From: Anaerolineales bacterium HSG24
GTDB lineage: Bacteria; Chloroflexota; Anaerolineae; 4572-78; J111
Assembly (NCBI GenBank): GCA_030377895.1
Contig: JAUCGB010000002.1
Location: 1 to 64,000 of the forward strand
Direction: 5' to 3'
DNA: 64,000 nucleotides
The notes under the pieces are model-generated. The model was not told where the DNA came from. It ran no database searches and worked only from the letters and a program-made list of their open reading frames with translations. A program made the translations under genes and the position numbers. Positions within the stretch are counted from its first letter, which is position 1. Each line of letters opens with the position of its first letter. Below are positions 17,482-26,023 of the stretch, one piece after another.

Positions 17482-20400
17482 ATGTTCAATATCTCCCGCC
17501 TTCAAATCGGTACAAAAATCATTTTAGGGTATTTGGTTTCGGTTTCTCTGATGGTTGTGATTGGGGTACTTGTAGCGACGCGTCTGACACAGGTTACGGA
17601 AACCGTTAACGATTTAACCACAGTTCAAGCCGTCCAACTCGACCTTTCAAACATGATGGTCGAGCAAATTGTGTTGACTCGTCTTTATGCCAATCGTTAC
17701 ATCCACCATCAAAACCAACAGGATTTAGATGCCTTTAACCACTCTTTTAACCAGTTACAACAGCTATTAATTCAGGCAGAAGAAACGGTCATCAATCCTG
17801 AAAACGTTGCCTTAGATACGTTACATCAAACGCTCCCTGCTTATGGACAGGCTTTTGCTGAAATCACCAATTTGTTAGCAGAACGCTCACAGATTCGCAC
17901 CGAAACATTTGTAACCCAAGAGTATTTTATAGTGTCAAAATTTTCTGCTCTGCGGGTGACGGTTGATTATGCTAGCTCACCGGAGTTGTATATCGCCTTA
18001 AACAATGTGCAAAATCTTTTTTTAAATTTGCGCCTGAATTTGCTTAACTATCTTAATACGGGTGATGAACGTTTTGCCGCCCTATTTGACCTAAACTATT
18101 TGGAATTTCAACAAGATTTAGCTGTGTTTAGGCAAACTTCAACCAATTCCATCCAGCATCAAATTACAGACGAGATAGAAGCGGGGTTAGCAATTTATGT
18201 TGAGGGATTCCAAACCGTTCAGACTGGTCAGATTCGATTAAAAATTCTTGAGCAGAAAACGATGAAACATCTGGAATCTGAAATGAGCCAAGCGGCGTTT
18301 GATATGGCGACTCAAGCTAGGCAGGAATTTCAAGCGAAGAATGAGGCTACCAATACCTTTGTCATGCAAACCCAAATCATCTTACTCAGTGCAATTGCCA
18401 GCGCGGTTATCATTGGCTTGGGGTTAGGTTGGATAATTTCACGTCGACTTACTGCGCCGTTACATCAGGTGGCTCAAACTGCCCAACAAATTGCCAATAT
18501 GGATATTAAAGCTCTATCAACAGAACTGATTTCACTCTCCCAAGGTAGACCACCCCAATCAATTAGCCTGATTGCCTTGCCACTGGAAATAAACACCCAA
18601 GATGAGGTGGGGCAGATGGCTCAGGCATTTAATCAGATTATTTTTAGTTTACAAACAGCTGAAACATCGTTTGCTGATATGTCTGTTTACCTTAATGAAA
18701 TGGCCCAAGCCGCCCATAGTGTGTCCCAAGGTAATTTAGCTGTGGATGTTCCGACCCGTTCTGTGGAGGATGTGTTAGGTAATGCTCTCGCCAACATGGT
18801 GGTTGATTTACGCACCACTCAAACTGAACTACAACAACATCAGGAACAATTGGAAACGCGAGTTATGGAACGAACTAAAGCCTTGGGCGAGAGTGAAGCG
18901 CGATTTCGAGGTTTGTCTGAATCGACCTTTGAAGGGGTTGTGATTCATGAGAAAGGGATGATTTTGGATGTAAATCAGGCTATGGTTGACATGTTTGGCT
19001 ATCAAGCTGATGAATTTATCGGGCAACGGGTTGATAAATTTTTGACTCCAGAATCTCATAAAATGGCTATCAAGCATATCGCTGAGAATAGTGAAGAGCC
19101 GTATGAAGTAGAGGTAGTTCGTAAAGATGGTGTTTTATTCCCAGTGGAGATACATGTAAAAATCGTACCTTATCAAGACCGTAAGGTTAGGGTGGTCGCG
19201 CTACGGGATATTACGTTGTGGAAACAGAGCGAGGAAGCCTTACAACAGGCTAAAGAAAAAGCCGAAGTTGCCAACCAAGCCAAAAGCACCTTTCTGGCAA
19301 ACATGAGCCATGAATTACGCACTCCTCTCAATGGCATTTTGGGCTATGCTCAAATTCTACAACGCCCGCATGATGCCATCACCCAAACCGATGGGATCAA
19401 CCTGATTTACCGGAGTGGCAACCACCTGCTGACTTTGATTAATGATATTCTCGACCTGTCCAAAGTTGAGGCTCATGAAATGGAGCTTTTTCCAGAGGAG
19501 GTAAATTTTTCAAACTTCATGAAGGATGTGGGGGGCATCATCCGCATGCGGGCACAACAAAAGAACCTGCATTTTCTCTATGAGCCGGATGTGACCCTGC
19601 CCCAAATCATCAAAGCTGATCCAACCCGCCTGCGCCAAGTACTGCTCAATCTGCTTGGTAACGCGGTCAAGTTTACGGATGAAGGAGGCGTAACTTTGCG
19701 GGTTACGGTGAGCAGGCAACCCGCCCTCCCCCTAACCCCCTCCCAGAGGGAGGGAGAACTAGCTTCCCCTTTGGGGGGGCTAATCCCATCTCATTCCCAA
19801 ACTCCCCCACTGCCTCGTTCCCAAACTGAGTTTGGGAACGAGATAAATCAGCGACTCAGCGACTCGGATGACCCAGCGGTTTCAGTTGGCAACGCTGAAT
19901 CGCTGAATCAAGGAATTGCTGAATCGCCTGAATCATTTTTGCGCTTTGAAGTTTCCGACACCGGCCCCGGTATTCCAGACGACCAGTTGGAGAATATCTT
20001 CAAACCATTTCAACAGACGGGCGAGGCCGGACAGCGAGCCGAAGGCACTGGTCTTGGTTTGTCCATCAGCCAACAGTTGGTGGCTTTGATGGGCGGTGAG
20101 TTGCAGGTTAAGAGCGAGGTTGGTCAAGGATCAGTTTTCTGGTTTGAAGCCACCTTCTCGGTGATGGATGAATTGCTGGTCAAAGAGACACCGCTTGCCC
20201 GAGAGATTGTGGGGTATCAGCTTGCCTCATCTACTGACATGCATGGCGCGCGTAAATTGAAAATCTTGGTCGTAGACGACAAAGAAGATAACCGTCTGGT
20301 TCTGCTCAAGCTATTAGAGCCGTTAGGGTTTGAGGTAACTCTAGTCATCAATGGCCAAGAGGCGGTTGATCAAGTGCAAACCGTCAATCCCGATTTGATT

Positions 20401-20898
20401 CTAATGGATTTGGTCATGCCGGTGATGACTGGATTTGAGGCGGTCAAGCGGATTCGCCTTATGCCGGAGTTCAAGGATATACCGATTATTGCGGTGTCGG
20501 CCAGTACCTTTGAGATGGATAGGAGCCAGAGTATACGAGTGGGCTGTCAGAGTTTCATCCACAAACCGGTCAAAATAGAGATATTATTTGAGGCAATGGA
20601 AGAGTATCTGCCAATTATCTGGCAATATGAGACTAAAAAACAGTCGCCCAAAGATACACCCTCTGTCTCGGCTCTCTTGGATCAGCCGCTGATTTCACCG
20701 CCTCAAAAAGAGCTAGAAGCTTTGTATGAGCTGACAATGTTTGGTAATATGACTAAAGTACAAAAAAATGCTCAACAACTGAAAATTCTAGACGAAAAAT
20801 ATATTCCCTTTACCACCAGAATAGAGGAGCATGCTCAGGAATTTGAGGATGAAGCAATTTTGCTATTATTGGAGCAATTTATGGAACGCGAAACGTGA
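17482..20898 (+). CDS. Hybrid histidine kinase (TM sensor-HAMP-PAS-HK-receiver)
   Basis: An 1138-aa protein. TM about 13-35, helical periplasmic sensor about 40-290, TM about 296-318, HAMP about 320-430, coiled coil, PAS about 465-580, HisKA with His610 in SHELRTPLN, HATPase about 715-890, receiver with Asp976 in LMDLVMP. Between the N-box region and the G1 box (DTGPGIP) the ATPase carries about 65 extra residues (19715-19920) made of repeat-like DNA, including a perfect palindrome at 19814-19842; the flanking motifs are intact. The sensor reads an unknown signal, possibly from the solute-binding protein upstream. Output may go to the REC-LuxR gene next door. No clear Shine-Dalgarno site. Confidence 0.9.
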   Translation: MFNISRLQIGTKIILGYLVSVSLMVVIGVLVATRLTQVTETVNDLTTVQAVQLDLSNMMVEQIVLTRLYANRYIHHQNQQDLDAFNHSFNQLQQLLIQAEETVINPENVALDTLHQTLPAYGQAFAEITNLLAERSQIRTETFVTQEYFIVSKFSALRVTVDYASSPELYIALNNVQNLFLNLRLNLLNYLNTGDERFAALFDLNYLEFQQDLAVFRQTSTNSIQHQITDEIEAGLAIYVEGFQTVQTGQIRLKILEQKTMKHLESEMSQAAFDMATQARQEFQAKNEATNTFVMQTQIILLSAIASAVIIGLGLGWIISRRLTAPLHQVAQTAQQIANMDIKALSTELISLSQGRPPQSISLIALPLEINTQDEVGQMAQAFNQIIFSLQTAETSFADMSVYLNEMAQAAHSVSQGNLAVDVPTRSVEDVLGNALANMVVDLRTTQTELQQHQEQLETRVMERTKALGESEARFRGLSESTFEGVVIHEKGMILDVNQAMVDMFGYQADEFIGQRVDKFLTPESHKMAIKHIAENSEEPYEVEVVRKDGVLFPVEIHVKIVPYQDRKVRVVALRDITLWKQSEEALQQAKEKAEVANQAKSTFLANMSHELRTPLNGILGYAQILQRPHDAITQTDGINLIYRSGNHLLTLINDILDLSKVEAHEMELFPEEVNFSNFMKDVGGIIRMRAQQKNLHFLYEPDVTLPQIIKADPTRLRQVLLNLLGNAVKFTDEGGVTLRVTVSRQPALPLTPSQREGELASPLGGLIPSHSQTPPLPRSQTEFGNEINQRLSDSDDPAVSVGNAESLNQGIAESPESFLRFEVSDTGPGIPDDQLENIFKPFQQTGEAGQRAEGTGLGLSISQQLVALMGGELQVKSEVGQGSVFWFEATFSVMDELLVKETPLAREIVGYQLASSTDMHGARKLKILVVDDKEDNRLVLLKLLEPLGFEVTLVINGQEAVDQVQTVNPDLILMDLVMPVMTGFEAVKRIRLMPEFKDIPIIAVSASTFEMDRSQSIRVGCQSFIHKPVKIEILFEAMEEYLPIIWQYETKKQSPKDTPSVSALLDQPLISPPQKELEALYELTMFGNMTKVQKNAQQLKILDEKYIPFTTRIEEHAQEFEDEAILLLLEQFMERET
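19814..19842. repeat. Palindrome inside the kinase ATPase domain
   Basis: CTCGTTCCCAAACTG and its inverse AGTTTGGGAACGAG, preceded by a second hairpin CCTCCCAGAGGGAGGG-like at about 19738-19755. Related GTTCCCAAAC palindromes lie outside genes at about 24424-24453, 25527-25552 and 30487-30518. Confidence 0.75.
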
Positions 20899-20899
20899 A

Positions 20900-20946
20900 G
20901 TTGGTTGAGCTTGTCGAAACCAACGGCCTTCGACAGGCTCAGGCAA
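20900..20946. repeat. REP-like TTCGACAGGCTCAGG palindrome
   Basis: GAGCTTGTCGAA and CTTCGACAGGCTC arms form a hairpin right after the kinase stop. The same word family is at 25296-25425, 32180-32234 and 47847-47900. Confidence 0.6.
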
Positions 20947-20991
20947 CATGGAACGCACTACGCACCACGTTCTACGTTCCACATTTTTTTT

Positions 20992-21999
20992 ATGAATACA
21001 ATTTTGATTATTGACGATAACCGTGAGAATCTCCATGTGGTAGTAGATTACCTGAACAGCCTAGATTTTGTACCTCTGACAGCCCGGAATGGCCAGACAG
21101 GTTTGAAACGGGCTAAAATAGCGCAACCTGATTTGATTCTCTTGGATATTCAGATGCCGGGTATTGATGGCTTTGAAGTCTGTCGCCGTCTTAAAGCAGA
21201 TGAAGCCACCCGACAAATTCCGGTCATCTTCATGACCGTCATGGAAAATGTCGGGGACAAGGTGAAAGGCTTTGGCGTAGGAGGTGTGGACTATATCACC
21301 AAACCTGTACAGATTGAAGAGCTGATGGCCCGCATTAAAGCGCATCTACTCATTCGCAATTTGCGACAGCAGTTGCAAACTCACAATCAACAGCTAGAAG
21401 AACGGGTGGCAGAACGAACAGCTAGTCTGAAGATGGAAATTGCCGACCGTAAAAAATATCAGCAGGAAAAAGATAAACTGTTTGAGATGGTTCACAGTCA
21501 AAGTGAACAACTTCGCAATTTGACCAGTTTGATTATTAGCTCTCAACAGACGAATAAGCAAGATTTAATGAATGACCTGAACCTACATATCGCCCAAAAC
21601 TTGATCGTTTTGCAGACTAATCTCGATATTGCCCAAACCTTACTGGATTACTCAGATGATGACCTCAAACAAAACCGATCATTGTTGCAGGCTCATATTC
21701 AAAAATCGGGCCAAGTAGTGCAACAAATGCAAGATTTCTTGGCTACAATGACCGAAAACCTAGCTATACCTTCTTCAAACCTCTCTGAAAATCTTCTTTT
21801 AAAGTTGACCACACGAGAACGGGAACTGTTACAACTGATGGTTGATGGCAAATCACCTACTGAAATTGCCGAACTACTCCAGATATCCTCTAAAACTGTC
21901 TATTCACACCGTTCTCGTATTATGAAGAAATTAGGTGTCAACAACATTACCGATTTAACGCACGTTGCAGTCGAAAATATACGAATACACGAAGAGTGA
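20992..21999 (+). CDS. Response regulator, receiver plus LuxR-type HTH
   Basis: A 335-aa protein. The ATG at 20992 is chosen; an earlier TTG at 20905 would only translate the REP-like palindrome. Receiver about 4-120 with Asp52 in LLDIQMP and Lys in YITKPV, a long coiled region about 125-265 (EERVAERTASLKME) and a C-terminal GerE/LuxR HTH about 270-330 (LTTRERELLQLM, ISSKTVYSHRSRIMKKL). It should bind DNA when phosphorylated, most simply by the hybrid kinase ending 93 bp upstream. The stop TGA is the first unit of a GTGAATA array. No Shine-Dalgarno site is visible. Confidence 0.9.
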   Translation: MNTILIIDDNRENLHVVVDYLNSLDFVPLTARNGQTGLKRAKIAQPDLILLDIQMPGIDGFEVCRRLKADEATRQIPVIFMTVMENVGDKVKGFGVGGVDYITKPVQIEELMARIKAHLLIRNLRQQLQTHNQQLEERVAERTASLKMEIADRKKYQQEKDKLFEMVHSQSEQLRNLTSLIISSQQTNKQDLMNDLNLHIAQNLIVLQTNLDIAQTLLDYSDDDLKQNRSLLQAHIQKSGQVVQQMQDFLATMTENLAIPSSNLSENLLLKLTTRERELLQLMVDGKSPTEIAELLQISSKTVYSHRSRIMKKLGVNNITDLTHVAVENIRIHEE

Positions 22000-22030
22000 A
22001 TAGTGAATAGTGAATAGTGAATAGTGAATT
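21995..22030. repeat. GTGAATA heptamer array
   Basis: Four to five AGTGAAT units begin on the stop codon of the upstream gene and supply its TGA. Confidence 0.75.
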
Positions 22031-22044
22031 TGTCGAAGGCTAAT

Positions 22045-22185
22045 CTGAGTACAGGACAAAAAAAGATTGAACTTGTTACAGAAGAAAAAAGGGACACGGA
22101 TTAACACGGATACACACAGATAAGCCTAAAAATTCCGTGTTTATCCGCGTTTATCCGTGTCCTAACTGTTTTGTCCGGTACTTAG
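22045..22185. mobile_element. Family C MITE copy 3 (141 bp, 9-bp target duplication)
   Basis: AAGGCTAAT lies directly before (22036-22044) and after (22186-22194). Ends CTGAGTACAGGACAAAA and, inverted, CTAAGTACCGGACAAAA. Confidence 0.88.
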
Positions 22186-22221
22186 AAGGCTAATCTAAAA
22201 TCCTAAAATCGACAATCCGCT

Positions 22222-22262
22222 TTTCACTATCCACTGAATCACTCTTCACTTTTCACTATCCA
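22222..22262. repeat. TTCACTATCCACT / TCACTCTTCACT array
   Basis: Overlaps the last codons of the minus-strand gene that ends at 22239 and supplies its stop. Confidence 0.6.
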
Positions 22263-24059
22263 GACCACCCGCTCAAAGCCCACCGAGACCACCGTATGAC
22301 TCCGCAATCGCAATTTATCCCCGTAAATCTCATGTAAGCCCTGCCGATAGCGGCTCAGTTGGCTATCGGCATCGTTCAACTTGGCCTTAACCGCAGGTAA
22401 CGCTCGCAGTTTTTCCTCGCTCAGATCGCGTATCTCCGCCCCGCTCAACCCTGTTTCTTTCAATTTGACATACTTAAACTCAATCACATGATCCAGCAGT
22501 TGATATTGGCGCATGTCGGGCCGGATGATCATGGTCAAATCGGCGTAGCCCCGTTGTAGGGCGGTTTCCGAATCAATCAGATAGAATATATTGTTGAACA
22601 ACACCGACAGAAAGGCTATTTTGACCATAAACTCGTCTGCTTCTGGGTAATCTCGATTGTCTAAGGCATTAAACCGAGCCTCAATCAGGTCGCAGGTCGG
22701 CTGTAAGTCGCCACTACGATAGAATATCCTGGCCGCTTTTTCTAATTCATTCTTTTTGAAGGTAGGCAGTAGAATCTTCTGCAACCGCTCAAAATAAAGT
22801 CCTCGTATCGTCAAATTCGGGATTCGTAATTTCAATTCACCGTCCAAGGTGACATCCTCGGCAAAGGTCAGCATGCCCAAATAGTAGAGTAACGATGTGA
22901 GCAAGGTGTCATCATCCCCGGCCTCCAACATCTCCCGCACCCCAAACCGGCCCGATATATTGGGCACCGTTAGTGGATTCTGTTCGTTGACCGCCTGTTG
23001 TACCAGTTCTGGGCCACCCGGCAATTGAGCCACATATTCGATTTTGCGTCGGTCTGGAGCCAGATTGCTATCGAGCATGGTGCGTGGATAGCGACAATAG
23101 TCTTGCAACGTCTCTAGAAAATAAAGCACTAAGGTTGGATTATACATGGCCTGACCTGTTTCGGGGGGATGAACAAAGCAGTACCCGTCGTAGTAAGCTC
23201 GCATAATTTCTATGGCCTCCGTGGTCTGTTTCTCCGATAAACCACAGTAGTCGGCCACCTGCTGAACCAACTCAGCCACTTCGGCCTCATGGAAGCCACA
23301 CAAATCGTTGAACTCCGGTCTGAAGTAGATATTCCGAGCCACAAACTGCCCACTGGTCAGATCGCTCATGACCACTGGCGAGACTCCGGTCATGAAGACC
23401 CGCTCCACCCCCAAACCAGCCAACGTCCCTTTGATGACTTTGAACAGGGTCTTGAATATTCCTTCTCCCTGAATCAACTGCTCATACCGTTTTTGTCCCT
23501 GCTCTCGACTAATCATGACCTCGTTGGCGAAGTTGTCGTACTCATCTATCAGCAAGTAGAGCCGATGGGAGGTGGCCTGCATAACCGCTAACAGCGATTG
23601 AAAAGAGGCCAAACCATTGGTCGGATTGATCTCAATTTCATAGCTCAAGTAATCCCGATATTTGATGGCAAAGGTACGGATCTGTTGATTGATATGGTCA
23701 TACAAAAACTGTTCAATCCTATCCACATCGCCCCGTGGATTAACCATCGAGAAGTCCCATTTCAAAACAAAATACTGATTGTGACTCGGAGTCGGATTCT
23801 GCCCAATCGCCAACTGACCGAATAACTCCTCAAATCGGTCTGCCTTGGCCAGGTCGTAATAGTTCTCCAGAATCGAAAGGAGCAGACTCTTACCAAAGCG
23901 GCGCGGACGCAGGAACAGGATATTTTTACCCGTTTCTTCAAGCAGGTGAATCCGGTCGGTACGGTCGATAAATAGATGATCTTCGGTGATGATATTTTCA
24001 AAATTACAATAGCCGTAAGGGAATTTTAGTTTCGATTTTAGTTTCGATTTTAGTTTCAT
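22239..24059 (-). CDS. AAA-ATPase-like / PD-(D/E)XK nuclease family protein
   Basis: A 606-aa protein. AAGGAGGT stands before the ATG. The N-terminal AAA-ATPase-like part has FLRPRRFGKSLLL (residues about 49-61), the degenerate P-loop typical of this family, and LYLLIDEYDNF as Walker B. The C-terminal part has LTMIIRPD...HVIEFKYVK, the D...ExK core of a PD-(D/E)XK nuclease fold. These proteins are often multicopy in environmental bacteria; their cellular role is not established. KLKSKLKSKLK at the start reflects a short DNA repeat (TTTAGTTTCGAT). The last residues VKSEE and the stop are encoded by a TCACTCTTCACT array, so the original C-terminus may have been replaced. Confidence 0.85.
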   Translation of the reverse strand: MKLKSKLKSKLKFPYGYCNFENIITEDHLFIDRTDRIHLLEETGKNILFLRPRRFGKSLLLSILENYYDLAKADRFEELFGQLAIGQNPTPSHNQYFVLKWDFSMVNPRGDVDRIEQFLYDHINQQIRTFAIKYRDYLSYEIEINPTNGLASFQSLLAVMQATSHRLYLLIDEYDNFANEVMISREQGQKRYEQLIQGEGIFKTLFKVIKGTLAGLGVERVFMTGVSPVVMSDLTSGQFVARNIYFRPEFNDLCGFHEAEVAELVQQVADYCGLSEKQTTEAIEIMRAYYDGYCFVHPPETGQAMYNPTLVLYFLETLQDYCRYPRTMLDSNLAPDRRKIEYVAQLPGGPELVQQAVNEQNPLTVPNISGRFGVREMLEAGDDDTLLTSLLYYLGMLTFAEDVTLDGELKLRIPNLTIRGLYFERLQKILLPTFKKNELEKAARIFYRSGDLQPTCDLIEARFNALDNRDYPEADEFMVKIAFLSVLFNNIFYLIDSETALQRGYADLTMIIRPDMRQYQLLDHVIEFKYVKLKETGLSGAEIRDLSEEKLRALPAVKAKLNDADSQLSRYRQGLHEIYGDKLRLRSHTVVSVGFERVVWIVKSEE

Positions 24060-24511
24060 AGTTAAACCTCCTTCTCTTAATTATAGTACAAATGGGCAAA
24101 TGGGCGAATGGGACGTGTGTAACACCTTCGAGCTACGCACCTCGCAGGAGGCAGAGTTGTTCTCCTCCGAGGTGTGCAGTTTTCCTGGTAGTGTTGTTAT
24201 CTTGACTGATGACGCATCGGAATCAATCCCGATGCTAAAAGCTAAAGCAGGCTGAAGCCAGCACCAATGGCACTAGCTACGCGTCGCTATTTAGGCCGCT
24301 TTTAGCGGTCTTGAGCTTTTAGCCTTGTGGCTTTAGCCCAAGGCTATCAGTCAACAGGTCAACACTACCGTTTTCCTACGTGCCCGAATGGGTATCGGAG
24401 GTGTTGGCATGAAATGAAATAACGCGTCTCGTTCCCAACAGGAAACGAGACGCGTTTTCATTCAACGAGACGCTTTTTCATTCAGCGCGAAGCCTCCCCG
24501 TAGGGGGACAA
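24060..24511. repeat. Gene-free stretch of mixed palindromes
   Basis: Contains a hairpin of GCACCTCGCAGGAGGC and CCTCCGAGGTGTGC (about 24136-24179), GCTAAAGC / GGCTTTAGC arms (about 24238-24345), and GCGTCTCGTTCCC / GGAAACGAGACGC (about 24424-24453), then GCGCGAAGCCTCCCCG. No gene is seen. Confidence 0.6.
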
Positions 24512-24817
24512 TTAATTCACGTCCGCGTCCTCCCACCAATCGCTGTCTTTACGAGGTCGCCGTTTGGGCGGTTTATCGGGAGCAAGCGGCTTAAGATCAT
24601 TGTGCTTGAGCAGACGTTTTATTTCCGCCTGCAAGTGAATCCTCTCTTGTTTTGCCTCTCGCAGGGCCTTGTCCTGCTTGTTTTGTGTTTTTTTGATCGA
24701 TGCGGTCTCTTGCCAAAGTGACTTGATTTGGCAAATTGTGCGACCAATCGCCATCTCTGGCTTAATTTGTTCGTGTGTCCACTCTGTGATCAATTTTTTT
24801 AACTCTTTATTGATCAT
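24512..24817 (-). CDS. Small coiled-coil basic-tail protein, diverged paralogue (cassette copy 1)
   Basis: A 101-aa protein of unknown function. The N-terminal half (KKLITEW...EMAIGRTICQIKSL) aligns with the two nearly identical proteins at 32642 and 47171 (KKLLNKW...EMAIGHQLQHISML). A helical heptad-rich middle follows, and a Pro/Lys/Arg tail (PPKRRPRKD) suggests nucleic-acid contact. It lies 140 bp behind the terminator of the structured RNA on the same strand, as the other two do at greater distance. No good Shine-Dalgarno site precedes the ATG. Protein divergence is much larger than that of the RNA. Confidence 0.65.
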   Translation of the reverse strand: MINKELKKLITEWTHEQIKPEMAIGRTICQIKSLWQETASIKKTQNKQDKALREAKQERIHLQAEIKRLLKHNDLKPLAPDKPPKRRPRKDSDWWEDADVN

Positions 24818-24956
24818 AAGATTTAGGGGAGGAGGATGTAGGAAAGGTTACAACAACCTCCGAAACATTCCCTGCGCCCTCCTCTAGCCTCCTTTTTTGT
24901 TCCTGATAAGGAGTGCAAAACTCGCTTTGCAGGCAAGCCTTGCACTCCAGATTAAA

Positions 24957-24990
24957 TAAAAAAACCTCCACGGTGATTGCACCGTGGAGG
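24957..24990 (-). terminator. Intrinsic terminator of the structured RNA, copy 1
   Basis: Perfect 11-bp stem CCTCCACGGTG with a 4-base loop, followed on the minus strand by seven T. Confidence 0.85.
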
Positions 24991-25212
24991 TATAGATTCC
25001 AGCCTGTAACATGGGTTCAGTTGGACAAGTTGTTTAGCCGCCCTGCCGTTTGGGATGGCGCTTATAAGGCCATGCTTATTTACGTACAGGGTAGCCGAAC
25101 TGTCTGCCTAACGACAAACACAATGTTATAATCGGTCTCGCCTCACGGTGATCTGATCACCGGTGTGGAGTTTGGAGTCTGCTCCTCTTTGTGGGGAGTG
25201 ACTCCATCCAAT
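24957..25212 (-). ncRNA. Putative structured RNA, cassette copy 1
   Basis: About 255 bp conserved in three copies (31538-31812 plus, 48168-48420 minus). In RNA sense: hairpin GGAGTC-A-CTCC...GGAG-CA-GACTCC, then CGGTGATC-A-GATCACCG, then a long imperfect stem (TAACAT...ATGTTA closing, GACAGTT/AACTTGTC, CCCTG/CAGGG, ATGGC/GCCAT), and a perfect intrinsic terminator. Stems are kept while loops differ among copies (the second hairpin has three different loops), which supports RNA structure. It resembles no RNA class I can name. A candidate promoter TTGCCA-17-TACAAT lies just outside the block. It could be a trans-acting RNA or an attenuating leader of the small gene downstream. Confidence 0.6.
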
Positions 25213-25295
25213 AGAGAGTAAGTTTTAACGTGACTGAATTGTAATACAGTTTTGGTGAATTGGCAAATTGGCGAGTAGTTAATGAAAAAGAGGCG

Positions 25296-25425
25296 TTGCG
25301 CGTTTCGACATCGCCTTCGACAAGATTTCGGCGTGAGCTACATCGCGCCGCCTTCGACAGGCTCAGGCTACGTAGCTCAGTCGAACGCTCAGGCTACGTA
25401 GCCTGAGCCTGTCGAAGGCGAACTA
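25296..25425. repeat. REP-like TTCGACAGGCTCAGG cluster
   Basis: Several arms of CCTTCGACAGGCTCAGGC and GCCTGAGCCTGTCGAAGG, together a long hairpin. The stretch to 25600 holds GTTTGGGAACG palindromes and no gene. Confidence 0.65.
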
Positions 25426-25601
25426 TCAGCATGTACATGTTTCACCCCCCTCGTACCCAATCTGGAGATTGGGTACGCCGTTGCGTAGAAACCGATCTTG
25501 GGAAACAGAGTTTCCCAAGCAAGTGCGTCCCCAAACAGCGTTTGGGAACGAGTAAACTGGAGAACCAATCCGGTTCGAGAGCCAATCAGTTCAACCTTTT
25601 C

Positions 25602-25657
25602 AGAGCAGAATTACAAGGATATGAGAATTAATTCTCCCATCCTTGTAATTCTGCTCT
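25602..25657. repeat. Family J palindrome, copy 1
   Basis: AGAGCAGAATT...AATTCTGCTCT, 56 bp, with AGAATTAATTCT in the centre. Other copies 25847-25902 and 30750-30806. Confidence 0.65.
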
Positions 25658-25773
25658 AAAAAGAACAAATAACAGGATTACCAGAATTAGCGGATTATTC
25701 ACCCCATACATGGAAAACACCCCATATAAGCAGATACAAATCCGCTAATTCCGGCAATCCCGTTATAAACAAC

Positions 25774-25840
25774 CATGACCACCAACCAACCCAACACAAT
25801 GAATCGCGACCAACTACTCACCATCATTAACCAAGCCAAG
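25774..25840 (+). pseudogene. Duplicated 5' fragment of the LRR-Roc gene
   Basis: The first 22 or so codons (MTTNQPNTMNRDQLLTIINQ) and about 100 bp of upstream sequence repeat those of the gene at 26024, offset by 250 bp. The fragment stops at a family J palindrome. It is a remnant of a tandem duplication that includes one family J copy per unit. Confidence 0.75.
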
Positions 25841-25846
25841 ACCGTT

Positions 25847-25902
25847 AGAGCAGAATCCACAGGATATGAGAATTAATTCTCCCATCCCGTAAATTCTGCT
25901 CT
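25847..25902. repeat. Family J palindrome, copy 2
   Basis: Interrupts the duplicated gene start right after AACCAAGCCAAG. Confidence 0.65.
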
Positions 25903-26023
25903 AAAACAACACAAAAAGAACAGGATTACCAGAATTAGCGGATTTTTTACCCTATACTATGGAAAACACCCCATACAAGCAGACACAAATCCGTTAATTC
26001 CGGCAATCCCGTTATAAACAACC

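Noticed and set aside
20905-20991. TTG start for the REC-LuxR regulator
   Set aside because: Only a REP-like palindrome would be translated; the receiver fold begins right at ATG 20992.
24512-25212. Diversity-generating retroelement, retron or OMEGA/IscB-type RNA-guided system
   Set aside because: No reverse transcriptase, HNH, RuvC or other nuclease gene accompanies any of the three RNA copies.
25431-25631. 66-aa plus-strand frame
   Set aside because: Covers GTTTGGGAACG palindromes and family J; no coding evidence.
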